The notes beneath the pieces were generated by a model. The model saw only the letters and a list, made by a program, of their open reading frames with translations. It ran no database searches and was not told where the DNA came from. Positions 41,995-63,550 of a stretch of DNA of 64,000 nt are shown piece by piece (position 1 is the first letter of the stretch; each line of letters opens with the position of its first letter). A program made the position numbers and the translations under genes. Source of the DNA: Salvelinus alpinus (taxonomy: Eukaryota > Chordata > Actinopteri > Salmoniformes > Salmonidae). The stretch lies in assembly GCF_045679555.1 (NCBI RefSeq), contig NC_092100.1, positions 30,939,106 through 31,003,105 of the forward strand, in the 5' to 3' direction.

Positions 41995-43902
41995 GTGCGT
42001 CTCCAGAGCCCTGTACGCACTGATCCTTCTCCCCGCACTCGTCCTGAGGTGCGTGCCCTCAGCCCGGTACCACCAGTTCCGGTACCACGCACCAGTCCTA
42101 TAGTGCGCCTTGAGAACTCAGTGTGCCCTGTCCCTGCTCCCCGCACTAGCCTTGAGGTGCGTGTCTCCAGTCCGGTACCACCAGTTCCGGTACCACGCAC
42201 CAAGCCTCATGTGCGTCTCCAGAGCCCTGTACGCACTGTTCCTTCTCCCCGTACTCGCCCTGTTGTGCGTGCCCTCAGCCCGGTACCACCAGTGCCGGTA
42301 CCACACATCAGGCCTATAGTACGCCTTGAGAGTCCAGTGTGCCCTGTTGTTGTTCCCCGCACTAGCCTGAGGGTGCGTGTCCTTAGCCCGGTACCTCCAG
42401 TTCCGACACCATGCACCAGGCCTACAGTGCGTCTCAGCCGGCCAGAGTCTGCCGTCTGCCCAACGGCGCCTGAACTGCCCGTCTGCCCAACGGCGCCTGA
42501 ACTGCCCGTCTGCCAAGCGGCGCCTGAACTGCCCGTCTGCCAAGCGGCGCCTGAACTGCCCGTCTGCCAAACGGCGCCTGAACTGCCCGTCTGCCCAACG
42601 CCGTCTGAACTGTCCGTCTGCCAAGCGCCGCATGAACTGCCCGTCTGTATTGAGCCTTCAAAGCCGCCCGTCTGCCATGAGCCTGCAAAGCCGCCCGTCT
42701 GCCATGAGCCTACAGAGCCGTCCGCCAGACAGGAGCCGCTAGAGCCTTCCGCCAGACAGGAGCCGCTAGAGCCTTCCGCCAGACAGGAGCAGCCAGAGCC
42801 TTCCGCCAGACAGGAGCAGCCAGAGCCTTCCGCCAGACAGGATCAGCCAGAGCCTTCCGCCAGACCGGATCAGCCAGAGCCTTCCGCCAGACCGGATCAG
42901 CCAGAGCCTTCCGCCAGACCGGATCAGCCAGAGCCTTCCGCCAGACCGGATCAGCCAGAGCCTTCCGCCAGACCGGATCAGCCAGAGCCTTCCGCCAGAC
43001 CGGATCAGCCAGAGCCTTCCGCCAGACCGGATCAGCCAGAGCCTTCCGCCAGAACGGATCAGCCAGAGCCTTCCGCCAGCCATGACCAGCCAGAGCCGTC
43101 AGCGAGCCATGACCAGCCAGAGCCGTCAGCGAGCCATGACCAGCCAGAGCCGTCAGCGAGCCATGACCAGCCAGAGCCGTCAGCGAGCCATGACCAGCCA
43201 GAGCCGTCAGCGAGCCATGACCAGCCAGAGCCGCCAACCAGACAGGATCTGCCAGAGCCGCCAACCAGACAGGATCTGCCAGAGCCGCCAACCAGACAGG
43301 ATCTGCCAGAGCCGCCAGCCAGCCATGAGCGTCCAGAGCCGTCAGCCAGCCATGAGCAGCCAGATCCGTCAGCCAGCCATGAGCAGCCAGATCCGTCAGC
43401 CAGCCATGAGCAGCCAGATCCGTCAGCCAGCCATGAGCCGTCCGGCCAGGATCCGCCAGAGCCGTCCAGCCAGGATCCGCCAGAGCCGTCATCCAGCCAG
43501 GATCCGTCCCTCAGTCCGGAGCTGCCGTCCCTCAGTCCGGAGCTGCCCCTTATCCTGGTGCTGCCCCTTATCCTGGTGCTGCCCCTTATCCTGGTGCTGC
43601 CCCTTATCCTGGTGCTGCCCCTTAGTCTGGTGCTGCCCCTTAGTCCGGTGCTGCCCCTTAGTCCGGTGCTGCCCCTTAGTCCGGTGCTGCCCCTTAGTCC
43701 GGTGCTGCCCCTTAGTCCGGTGCTGCCCCTTAATCCAGTGGGGTTAATGTGGAGGGTGGCCATTTGGAGGAGGCTACGAAAGCGGGTAGTGACTATGGTG
43801 GGGTGGGGACCACGACCAGTGCCGGAGCCGCCGCCGTGGACGGACGCCCACCCAGACCCTCCCCGAGACTTTGTGCTGGTGCGCCCGGAGTTCGCACCTT
43901 AA
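41995..43902 (+). CDS. 635-codon Pro-rich repeat ORF next to a gypsy 3' LTR
   Basis: One uninterrupted frame ending at TAA 43900-43902, nine bases before the LTR-side polypurine sequence. Order: a diverged repeat of about 35-residue blocks rich in SPVPPVPVPRT (residues 1-150); about seven 9-residue CQAAPELPV-type units; some two dozen EPSARPDQP, EPSASHDQP and EPPTRQDLP units; HEQPDPSAS units; then about eleven 6-residue PLSPVL-type units; and a unique tail (VGWGPRPVPEPPPWTDAHPD). No known domain, signal peptide or membrane span. Similar frames sit 5' of LTRs elsewhere in salmonids in my recollection, so it is probably element-derived. Translation is unproven and the ATG is only the first in the open frame. 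Confidence 0.5.
   Translation: MRLQSPVRTDPSPRTRPEVRALSPVPPVPVPRTSPIVRLENSVCPVPAPRTSLEVRVSSPVPPVPVPRTKPHVRLQSPVRTVPSPRTRPVVRALSPVPPVPVPHIRPIVRLESPVCPVVVPRTSLRVRVLSPVPPVPTPCTRPTVRLSRPESAVCPTAPELPVCPTAPELPVCQAAPELPVCQAAPELPVCQTAPELPVCPTPSELSVCQAPHELPVCIEPSKPPVCHEPAKPPVCHEPTEPSARQEPLEPSARQEPLEPSARQEQPEPSARQEQPEPSARQDQPEPSARPDQPEPSARPDQPEPSARPDQPEPSARPDQPEPSARPDQPEPSARPDQPEPSARPDQPEPSARTDQPEPSASHDQPEPSASHDQPEPSASHDQPEPSASHDQPEPSASHDQPEPSASHDQPEPPTRQDLPEPPTRQDLPEPPTRQDLPEPPASHERPEPSASHEQPDPSASHEQPDPSASHEQPDPSASHEPSGQDPPEPSSQDPPEPSSSQDPSLSPELPSLSPELPLILVLPLILVLPLILVLPLILVLPLSLVLPLSPVLPLSPVLPLSPVLPLSPVLPLSPVLPLNPVGLMWRVAIWRRLRKRVVTMVGWGPRPVPEPPPWTDAHPDPPRDFVLVRPEFAP
42440..43740. repeat. 27-bp and 18-bp coding-phase tandem repeats
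   Basis: 27-bp units (about 42470-43440) in several consecutive subfamilies, followed by 18-bp units gtgctgccccttagtccg and variants (about 43545-43740). All unit lengths are multiples of three, and substitutions sort into blocks of identical units, the pattern of repeated local expansion. Confidence 0.9.
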
Positions 43903-43910
43903 GGGGGGGG
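43903..43910 (+). promoter_or_regulatory. Polypurine tract before the 3' LTR
   Basis: The G run (ggggggg at 43904-43910, following the TAA stop) ends three bases before TGTCACG at 43914. This is the expected plus-strand primer of an LTR retrotransposon and fixes the orientation of the element as plus. Confidence 0.7.
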
Positions 43911-43913
43911 TTA

Positions 43914-44565
<652 letters not shown>

Positions 44566-44569
44566 GACT

Positions 44570-45446
44570 GGCTACGCAGACGCTCATTGACGTGCACGAG
44601 CAGTGTGGGTGAAATTATTGAATAATATGTATGTGTACATTTATTTTTATTTATTATGTTAGCCTCATGGTGAAATCCCTGAGTGGTTTTCTTCCTCTCC
44701 AGCAACTGAGTTGTAGTGGTTGGGTGTATTGATTCACCATCCAAAGTGTAATTAATAACTTCACCATGCTCAAACGGATATGTCGGCTTTTAATTTTTTG
44801 TTGTTGTTGCAGTCTACCAATTGGAAAACCTCCCTGGTTTTTGTGGTTGAATCTGTGATTGAAAATCACTGCTCGACTGAGGGACCTTACAGATAATTGT
44901 ATGTGTGGTGTACAGAGATGAGGTAGTCATTCACAAATCACGTTTAATACTGTTTGGCCTAGTATGGTTCTCAATCAGTCGATCGTTGTCTCTGATTGAG
45001 AATCATACTTAGGTAGCCTGTTTTCCCACTATGGGTTGTGGGTAGTTATTTTCCATTTCAGTGTTTGCACCATACGGGACTGTGTCGGTTTTCATTTATT
45101 CTCTTGTTCTTTTTTTGTATTCATTCTCGATTAAACGATATTATGGATACGTACCACACTGCATTTTGGTCCTCCTCTCCTTCCACCAACGAAAGCCGTT
45201 ACAGCCAGGGGGGAAGTGCGGGAGCAGGCATGACAATAACGAAGGGGTTGAATACTTATTGACTCAAGACTTTTCAGCTTTAAATGTTTTATTAATTTGT
45301 AAAAATTTCCACTTTGACATTATGGGGTATTGTGTTTAGGCCAGTGACAAAACATATTCAATTTAAAAAAAGAAATTTACTCAGGCTGTAACACAACAAA
45401 ATGTGGATAAAGTAAAGGGGTGTGAATACTTTCTGAAAGCACTGTA
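44570..45446. mobile_element. Tc1-like transposon remnant interrupted by an LTR fragment
   Basis: The left part (catggtgaaatccctgagtg, caccatccaaagtgtaatta, gagggaccttacagataatt) and the right part (aacgaaggggttgaatactt, aaggggtgtgaatactttct and terminal gcactgta) belong to one salmonid Tc1 family. The middle is replaced by foreign LTR sequence at about 44946-45236. No transposase frame remains. Confidence 0.75.
44946..45236 (+). repeat. Gypsy LTR fragment nested in the Tc1 remnant
   Basis: Carries tggttctcaatcagtcgatc, tctctgattgagaatcatac and the end gaaagccgttaca, as in the LTR at 41513, followed by a short internal piece (gccaggggggaagtgcggga). The 5' part of the LTR is missing. Confidence 0.7.
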
Positions 45447-46347
45447 GACTAATTAATAACTTCACTACCAGTCTTTCACACATGCCACTGTGCACTATAA
45501 CAATACATTATACGTTTATGTAATTCTTGAATTACCATACACAAAGTATATGTCATTTACTAGTTTCAATAGACATACAACCCCTAGAAAACCCCTGAAT
45601 GCCTATGGATCTTTAAGCATGCAGCAGGAGAGAACCAATTAGCAACTATCTCTTTTATATTCCTCCCTATCTGCAGTAAGTGAGTGTGAGCGTGAGAGGG
45701 AGAGGTATGGGGGGAGGAGTTTGAGCAGCACAGACAGACAGAGAGAGAAAACAAAGCCATCATCTCCCAGTGCTTGCCCTCCTCTCCCCTCTCCTCTGTA
45801 GCTCCAATTACTGCCTCCTCTCCCTAGCATCAGTATGCAGCAGGGCTGCTCCTCTCCACCACTCGCCCCAGGCCATTGAATATGTTACCTCAGCTATGGG
45901 GCTAGGGGCTCAGGGGCACCGCACCCCCTAACCCCTTGGATAATTTGGGATTCCTGCTCCTGCCTTGGAGAGACGAAAACAAATATAACACCCAAATAAA
46001 TAAAGAAATAATGCTGCCTCTCAAATATCCAGAGATCTACTGATTTATTGATTTGGTCATTCTTTTGTTTATTGTTCTTTGTAAATAATTACAGAGCTGC
46101 GACCAACCGGCCCTCCATCATCATCCAATGAGTGTGGGTAACTGGGGTATAGTACACAGCAAAAGTTATGTGAACCCAGTTTGTGTTTTGTTGAATTTTG
46201 TTGTGTGGACACCAATAATACATGTTGATATGGTGGCTATGGGGGAAAATATGCATAATGCTTCATAATTCAATATAATTCAATATTCAACAATATTATA
46301 TTTTCATATTTTCCGTAATGAACTATTTAAGCAAAAAGGCCCAAGGG
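45447..46347. other. Intergenic, no gene found
   Basis: AT-rich sequence; no gene or clear repeat recognised. Confidence 0.55.
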
Positions 46348-46620
46348 GGTGTGGTATATTGACAATATACCATGGCTAAGGGCTGTTCTTAAGCATGACG
46401 CAACGGGGAGTGCCTGGATATAGCCCTTAGCCATGTTATATTGGCAATATGCCACAAACCCCAGAGTTGCCTTATTGCTATTATAAACTGGTTACCAACA
46501 TAATTAGAGCAGTGAAAATACATGTTTTGTCATACCTGTGGTATATGATCTGATATTGTAAACCACTGCTTTCGGCCAATCAACATTCAGGGCTTGAACC
46601 ACCCAGTTTATAAATATCCT
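46348..46620. mobile_element. Teleost MITE-like repeat with inner palindrome
   Basis: Matches a short repeat that I know from salmonid genomes (taaactggttaccaacataa, gggcttgaaccacccagttt). The palindrome catggctaagggct (46371-46384) / agcccttagccatg (46422-46435) is perfect over 14 bp and could form a hairpin with a 37-nt loop. No coding capacity. Confidence 0.65.
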
Positions 46621-47335
46621 TATGGACTGATGAGGATGCATAGATACTAAACTGGTCCAATACTATTGCACCAACCATTACTAGATAAGTATAATTATTA
46701 TGTCCTGTTAAACCACAAGGGTGTACAATGTACTCGAGGCAAGCCTAAAAAGCTGTTCAAGCTGTTGGATTTGGAAAGCCATAGTCAATCAATTAACAAT
46801 ATACAGTAAAAATACGCTTAGCAAAAATTTTAATCTTTAATTTACAATCTGTGGATACTATGAGATCAGAAAGGTTCAGAATTCATGTAAAACATCACAG
46901 CACAGTTGAAAAATATGTGGGACATGGAAATCAAGAGAGGGTGGTCTGAGGAGATAGGTGAGATGGGCTAAGAGTATCTGAGGAGGTGATTAAAGCTCAT
47001 GATCTGTAATAGTTAGGAACGAAAACACTAAATATCATGTATATCAGATACTGTATGTCTGAGTACCATTTAATGTATATCGAACTGTATTTCTGACATG
47101 TAATACAGTGTATAAAAGTACCATGTATTTAAAGTGTATATGTAACAAAATAGCTGTAAAAAAAAAAAACGAAATGTAAAACAAAGTTACCTTTGTCCTT
47201 CATAAAGGACGGGTGGTGGGTGGGCCAATAATACAAACAATTATTATTATTAAAAAAATTCAGATTTCGGTTCCATCTCTGTGTCTTTGGGCTAGGTTTC
47301 AGGTATAGCTGTGAAGACCATACAGTTCTTATTAA

Positions 47336-47660
47336 AGAACTTAAGGTGAACCCGTCGTCCGGGTTAGGGGAGGGTTTGGCTGGCTGTGATGTCCTTCGTG
47401 CTCGAGCGAGTCCTTGTAGCGGCCAGGCGCATGTGGTGTTTCCTCCGACACATTGGTGCGGCTGACTTCCGGGTTAAGTGAGCAGTGTGTCAAGAATCAG
47501 TGCGGCTTGTCGGGGTCGTGTTTCGGAGGACGCATGGCTCTCGACCTTCGCCTCTCCTGAGTCCGTACGGGAGTTGCAGTGATGTGAAAAGACTAACTAC
47601 CAAATGGATATCACGAAATTGGGGAGAAAAAAGGGTTAAAAAGTGCCCCAAAAAATAAAT
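47336..47660 (+). repeat. SINE-like salmonid interspersed repeat
   Basis: Contains tttcctccgacacattggtg, gtgtttcggaggacgcatgg and gagtccgtacgggagttgca, a set I recognise as a frequent salmonid short repeat, and ends in an A-rich tail (ggggagaaaaaagggttaaa). Exact family not assigned. Confidence 0.65.
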
Positions 47661-50600
47661 AAATAATATAACAAAGGCATATTTGTGTTTCAATTCTGTG
47701 ATAATAGTCCTGAAGCTACTGCATAACTACCTTGTCTAACTATGTAGTACAAAAATATATATATATAGCATTCTAGTAAAGTGGATGGGGAATATAATAG
47801 TGTACAACAACAATGAAACCATCTTTTTTGTGACCTATATCCCATCGAAAATCTTGAATAACAAAGCTGTGTTCCAGTTCCACACTGTATTCTGTAAAAG
47901 TGTGTTATAGCACTGTCTCCGCCTTTCATCTCTGAGTTACTCCTACACTGTGATCCTCACACTGTCTTCTTTGTCCACAGCTGCTCATCCCACTCGCCGG
48001 TGAGAGCAGATGCAGGCTCACTTACTGGGTAACCTCACCACTGAATTGTTTTGAAGATGTGATAACAATAGTGGGGGATTCGATGAAATGGGATAGAAAT
48101 GGTAGCGTGAAAAAGAGACCTTCCACTTCACTGTGCTGCTCGGGTTACCGACTGAGCAGGGGCTCCGAGAGCTCCCAGTCAGATACAGCTCACATTGCAA
48201 CCAAACCATTTTATTCCTCCAATAGTGACATTAATGCCTCTTTAATATGCTTCTGTTTTCCCCCCAAAAAAACACTTTGAGTAATTGATTACTACATTAC
48301 TTAATGTAGCGATGAATCAATTCTCCAAAATGTCAGTCCCTGCTATGGTAGCAGGGGGAAAGAAGCCATGTGAGACATTGAATGTGATGGAGCCATAGGG
48401 GGAATTAGGAGACGATTAGGAGACGCTGTTGTTACTCTTGGCTTCTCCCAGGATTTTGTCACTGGATGTATCTCCCTGTTAATAGTTGACAGTGGGCGGT
48501 CAGGGGATGTTAAATCAGCTGGCCAAGGGGTTTTATATTGTGATATCTTTAAATAATGTGTTCACAAATTAGAGGATGAGGTAATGTGAGCTGAGGTAAT
48601 CCACTTACTATGATTAAATGGGACACTGCTTTTCCACCACAGTGCACTGGTCAAATTCTAGTTCAACATTCACCACAGCCATTGTTTTCTTCAACGTGAT
48701 ATAGCACATCTGATGCAGTACCTCCAAATGAGAAATACTGAACAAGATCTAGTGCAACTACTGAGTAGTATGTTAAATTGAAACTATCCTCTGCGTAGAT
48801 ATCCTATGGCAATGTTAGACTAACGACATTCCATTCAGTTAAGCAGCGGTGCGTATGACACAGCAGTAGAAGAGGCACCTGCTCCTCAAAGACCAGCTAT
48901 AATCACTCTCATCTGCCCCCACTGACACACTAACCTGGTGTTACTTAGGAAAGGAGATCTGCCTCCGAGATCCTCAAACACTTTTTCATGGCCCAACGTA
49001 TTACCTTCCTAATTCAGGCCAGATGTGACGTTCCTGGTCCGCCACCCTGTTTTTCCCTCTCTTCTCCATCTCATTCCCACCTGCTAGCTGACCCGGAGAC
49101 CCAGCGCTCCAGACTTTCATTTGGTCTGCCTCTCCTGAAGTAAAGTTCTTTGGCTCACTGCAATCCTTCTTTCTCTGGCATGCCACTGCCTGGAGGGTCT
49201 GCTCTCCAGTGAAGTGCATGTAGAAAAGCACTGGCATCTTCCCTCTGTCACAGCCCCCATCTCCTTTGTTTCATCCATCAACGTCTTAATCCGAATCCCC
49301 ATGTCCATGACCCTGAGTGACCAACCTCCCATGTAGATGGCTGAGAACCAGGGCTTCTAATATACAGGCTACATACAGGCTCATACAGGAACCTTTCTTT
49401 ACCAGCCACTCACAGCCATACTGAACCTTATGCAGACAACCTTCATGGATACTGTACTCATACTTAACCTTGGATAAACATAATGTAATCATATGTGTTT
49501 TAATGTATTGTAAGGATTGCTTTATCAATGCAAACTATTGCTGTTGCGCAATCTTGGACTGAATAGAACCCTTTTGTCTTGAGAACACATTGGATTTAAA
49601 TGAAAAACCAAAGGAATGTCATTGTTGGATGATGAACACCGTTGGCTAGTGCTGAGCGGCTGAAAGATCTGAGATTTAATTGGATTGGTTGGCCATCCCA
49701 TCCCATGCTGACGGACATGTCCGTATCCCAGAAGCGCCCAGCGTCTGTCTCCTCTGAATAGACCCCAGTTAATAATCTGTCTACCCTAAACACTTTACTG
49801 TTAATTGTGTTTCTTTTTTTCTAGGGATAATTAAGACAGCGCCTTTGCGCTTCGCTTTGGAACGCAGATTCCACCAGGACTGAGGCAGGTGCCTCTTACT
49901 AAGAGACACTTACTGAGAAGAGCTGTCAATCAAACCTAAACAGCTCTCAATTTCCTTCAGCTCTCTGAAGCTCTATTCCCTTTAGTGAGTTCATTCCAAA
50001 CACAATTTTAAAGAGTCAGGGATTAGGCAGGTAGCAAGCAGAGGGAATCAGAGGGAATCATTGCTCCCCAGCCTAGAGTCTAGTCTACCCTGCCTCACTC
50101 CATCCGTAGGCTACTGGGATGGTGGACAGCTTTCCCTCACAGATGATAAGTGCTCGTGCATAAGGGACTTGCAATCATATTATCATCATGAAACTTATCA
50201 CAGTTATTATGGCTACAGACATATTTCATTAGGCATTTAGAGGTAACTGACTGGACTTTTACATAGGCTTTCAAAAACTTGCATGCTTTGTCTCTGCATC
50301 ATTGTGAGGCCAATTTTTGTTTCATTCCCATTGCATACATTCCTTACATCCATCCCTGTTTGCCAGTCCTTTGTATAAATGATGGTCAAAGGGATGCATT
50401 TGATGCACGTCTTTCTGAAAAGAAATCTAAAGGCCTATATCTCTGTCTGTGTTCTCTCATATTCCTTATTCATGCAGAACGTTAGCAGGGAGAGAATGAA
50501 GCATGCTAATGGAACAATACAGAGTCTTTGAGGAACATAGAAGGAGACGCCTATTGTTAGTCTTATACCTGACCTGGAGGGCATTGTCAAGCAGCGCAGA

Positions 50601-51798
50601 AACAGGCCGACATAAAGAAGCGTATAGTAAAATAACACAATCAAAGACTATCCACAGTGCGTGGTAATGGTGCCCATTCTATGTGTTCAGACTGTGTCCT
50701 GATCTGGGAGACAGGCCACAGAGAGGCGCCAGCAGCTATTCACGCAGGAGTTGCCACAGCAGAGCGGGAAAGCAGGTCACAGAGTCACGGCTACTAAGAG
50801 CAGCCGTGCTATAGAGTACCACTGACAGGCTGGGCCAAGGCTGGGGCAGCAGCTGGGTGGGTGGCTGAGTGAGGAGCAGAATTTGCATGTATTTTGCCTG
50901 CTCTCAAAAATAGAGAGAGGATTAATACTACTTGTCTGGATGAGAGAAAAGATAATACATCGCTCTGAGGTAAAATGTATTAGCTATTGTACAGTTGGTT
51001 GAAGGAAGAATGGTGTTTATACTATAATACTATATTCAATCACACTTGGTGCTGCACTATTTTGTAGTCATTGAAGGTTAAAATATTATATTTTGAGCAT
51101 TGCAACAACAAAAATGGATCAGTTAAGTTTCTAATCTTTATATTTGAAATATGTGCTGTCACGTTTTGTAAGTGTGTAAAATGCATTGAAAGACAGAGTG
51201 AATCTGAGCTTCTCCCAGCAGCCTCGCTGCTCGTCGCACACAGACAGGAAATGGACAGGCACTTTGGGGGAATTCAATTCACTTGTCGTCCACTGTGAAA
51301 AAGATTGAATCAATAAGACATTTGAGGTGATTTAATGGTGTTAACATACCCACAGCACGGCACAATGACTTAAGCAAAACCGGCTTCATGGATTATTGAG
51401 TTCAGTGTAAAATCAGTCACTTCTCTTAAGTCTCTCAGTCCATTTCACTGAGAGCAATAGATGGCATTAACTGTACATTTGAAGGTGATATTTTCTGTGA
51501 ACAGTCTGGTGATGGATTCTGAAACAGATAACATTATAACCACTGCTATACAATTCACTGTCATTTTTCAGATGTGCTTTGAGAATTGTGAAAGTAGGGT
51601 AGCTAAAGGCTAGTTTTCATAATTCTCAGAATCCTGGCAAGGGAAATGTGTTGTGCCACTGCTCTACAAACACGAGCAAAAAGGCTTAAAGAACAAATTA
51701 TACAGCTAATAATAATAATATTTCATTATACTTTTCACATGGACTATCCTCTAAATGAGTGGGTGTACAGCATGCTGTGGTATGTTAGTACAGTGATA
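47661..51798. other. Intergenic, no gene found
   Basis: No coding sequence, RNA gene or clear repeat recognised. Several short open frames have no domain resemblance. Confidence 0.55.
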
Positions 51799-61490
<9,692 letters not shown>

Positions 61491-61662
61491 TACTCCTGAC
61501 ATTTAATCCTAGTAAAAATTCCCTGTCTTAGGTCAGTTAGAATCACCACTTTATTTTAAGAATGTGAAATGTCTGAATAATAGTAGAGAGAATGATGTAT
61601 TTCAGCTTTTATTTCTTTCATCACATTTCCAGTGGGTGAGTTGTTTACATACACTCAATTAG

Positions 61663-62135
61663 TATTTGGTAGCATTGCCTTTAAATTGTTTAACTTGTCT
61701 CAAACGTTTCGGGTAGCCTTCCACAAGCTTCCCACAATAAGTTGGGTGAATTTTGGCCCATTCCCCATGACAGAGCTGGTGTAACTGAGTCAGGTTTGTA
61801 GGCCTCCTTGCTCTCACATGCTTTTTCAGTTCTGCCCACAACGTTCTATAGGATTGAGGTCAGGGCTTTGTGATGGCCACTCCAATACCTTGACTTTGTT
61901 GTCCTTAAGCCATTTTGTCACAACTTTGGAAGTATGCTTGAAGTCATTGTCCATTTGGAAGACTCATTTGCAACCAAGCTCTAACTTCCTGACGGATGTC
62001 TTGAGATGTTGCTTCAATATATCCACATAATTTTCCATCCTCATGATGCCATCTATTTTGTGAAGTGCACCAGTCACTCCTGCAGCAAAGCACCCCCACA
62101 ACATGATGCTGCCACCCCCGTGCTTCACGGTTGGG
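61663..62135 (-). pseudogene. C-terminal part of a Tc1 transposase
   Basis: Minus-strand pieces match the second half of the DDE transposase: [38 protein letters not shown]-like start and RRPTNLTQLHQLCHGEWAKI, ending KQFKGNATKY. The N-terminal DNA-binding domains and the first catalytic Asp region are deleted; the catalytic-core middle is frameshifted around 61850-61980. Confidence 0.85.
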
Positions 62136-62168
62136 ATGGCAGCATCATGTTGTGGGGGTGCTTTGCTG
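62083..62168. repeat. 32-bp perfect inverted repeat inside the Tc1 remnant
   Basis: 62083-62114 and 62137-62168 are exact reverse complements with a 22-nt loop. Both arms are copies of the same transposase segment (around the GCF codons), so the foldback arose by an inverted duplication. A further partial copy (catgttgtgggggtgctttt) follows at 62183-62202. Confidence 0.92.
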
Positions 62169-62606
62169 TTGTGGGGGTGCATCATGTTGTGGGGGTGCTT
62201 TTGATTTTGCCATGATGTCAAGCAAAGAGGCACTGAGTTTGAAGGTAGGCCTTGAAATATATCCACAGGTACACCTCCAATTGACTCAAATGTTGTCAAT
62301 TAGTCTATCGGAAGCTTCTAAAGCCATGACATCATTTTCTGGAATTTTCCAAGCTGTTTAAAGGCACAGTCAACTTAGTGTATGTAAACTTCTGACCCAC
62401 TGGAATTGTGAATTATAAGTGAATTATAAGTGAAATAATTTGTCTGTAAACAATTGTTGGACAAATTACTTGTGTCATGCACAAAGTAGATGTCTTAACC
62501 GACTTGCCAAAGCTATAGTTTATTAAAAATAAATTTGTGGAGTGGTTGAAAAATTAGTTTTAATGACTCCAACCTAAGTGTATGTAAACTTACGACTTCA
62601 ACTGTA

Positions 62607-63373
62607 CATGATGAACCCAAATTAATTGATAATCATGTTACTCAAACTAAACATCATTTATTTGATATTTGGAACTGGCAACATGGGCCAGCATTCCTTT
62701 TTATAAAAATAAATAATAATAATAATACACATCACATATTCTTTTGGACAGTTAAATGTCTTTAAATGTGATGTCACAGAGGAGTTCATTGTAGTTGATT
62801 GTGCCTTCTTTGCATACAGCTGTACTGAAATAGTACCCTTATTGCTGAGACATCTCAATAAAACTGAAAAAGCTGTCTTTTTTGATCTGACCTTCTGGCA
62901 ATACTAAATGCCCCTAATAGGGGTGACATAATGTACCATTTTATGGTTAATCAAATTCCCACGGAGCTCAAGAGCTGGCAAATCAGCCCTACAGTTGAAA
63001 CTTGACAGATGTTGGGTAATGTTCATCTGCTTCACATTAAATGGATATTGACTTTTTATGCCAAAAATGTAACATTTTCATTTAAAATTTCCTTACCACA
63101 CCCTCACAGTGAAACCAATTTCTGCATTTCTATAATATTAGTATGAACTGACGTTAGTATGAAGAGCCAACTAAAAATTATAAATGCTTTATAATATTGA
63201 ACAGTTCTGAGCACACGCTGGGATCTCTTGTACAAAGACCAGTTAAATTCCAGAGGCAGAGACATCAATATTCTTGCAACATATTATTTCACCTCACATA
63301 TTTCAGCTGCACATTACACAGCACACACTACACCTGTCAACTGACAACTCTGCTCTCATAATACATTGATATG
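62607..63373. other. Intergenic, no gene found
   Basis: AT-rich sequence with an (AAT)n stretch near 62710; nothing else recognised. Confidence 0.55.
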
Positions 63374-63550
63374 GAAAACGAAGGAGAGAGAGAGGGAGAG
63401 AGAGGGGGGGAGAGGAAGAGAGAGAGAGAGTGAGTGAGTGAGTGAGTGAGTGAGTGAGTGAGTGAGTGAGTGAGTGAGTGAGTGAGTGAGTGAGTGAGTG
63501 AGTGAGTGAGTGAGTGAGTAGAGAGGGAGAGGCAGGGAGAGAAGGAGAGG
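63374..63550. repeat. Purine-rich low-complexity tract with (GAGT)n
   Basis: GA-rich sequence with a perfect tetranucleotide GAGT/AGTG run of about 90 bp at 63429-63519. Thr-His-Ser-Leu frames on the minus strand are artefacts. Confidence 0.95.

Larger units (their letters stand above)
61492..62604 (-). mobile_element. Sleeping-Beauty-family Tc1 transposon, internally deleted and left-truncated
   Basis: The right end ends in cttcaactg followed by TA (62605-62606), the terminal repeat of the salmonid Tc1 family from which Sleeping Beauty was derived. It shows the IR/DR layout: outer direct repeat about 62570-62600, inner one about 62371-62403. On the left an inner direct repeat (gtttacatacact near 61644) and subterminal sequence (cctgacatttaatcctagta) are present but the outer repeat is missing. 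The coding part retains only the 3' half of the transposase gene. At 1.1 kb against about 1.6 kb for a full element, and without one outer repeat, it is immobile. Confidence 0.88.

Noticed and set aside
42710..43763. Minus-strand open frames of 260 and 234 codons
   Set aside because: They are shadows of the plus-strand 27-bp and 18-bp repeats; the plus frame continues into unique sequence and stops at the polypurine tract, which gives it priority.
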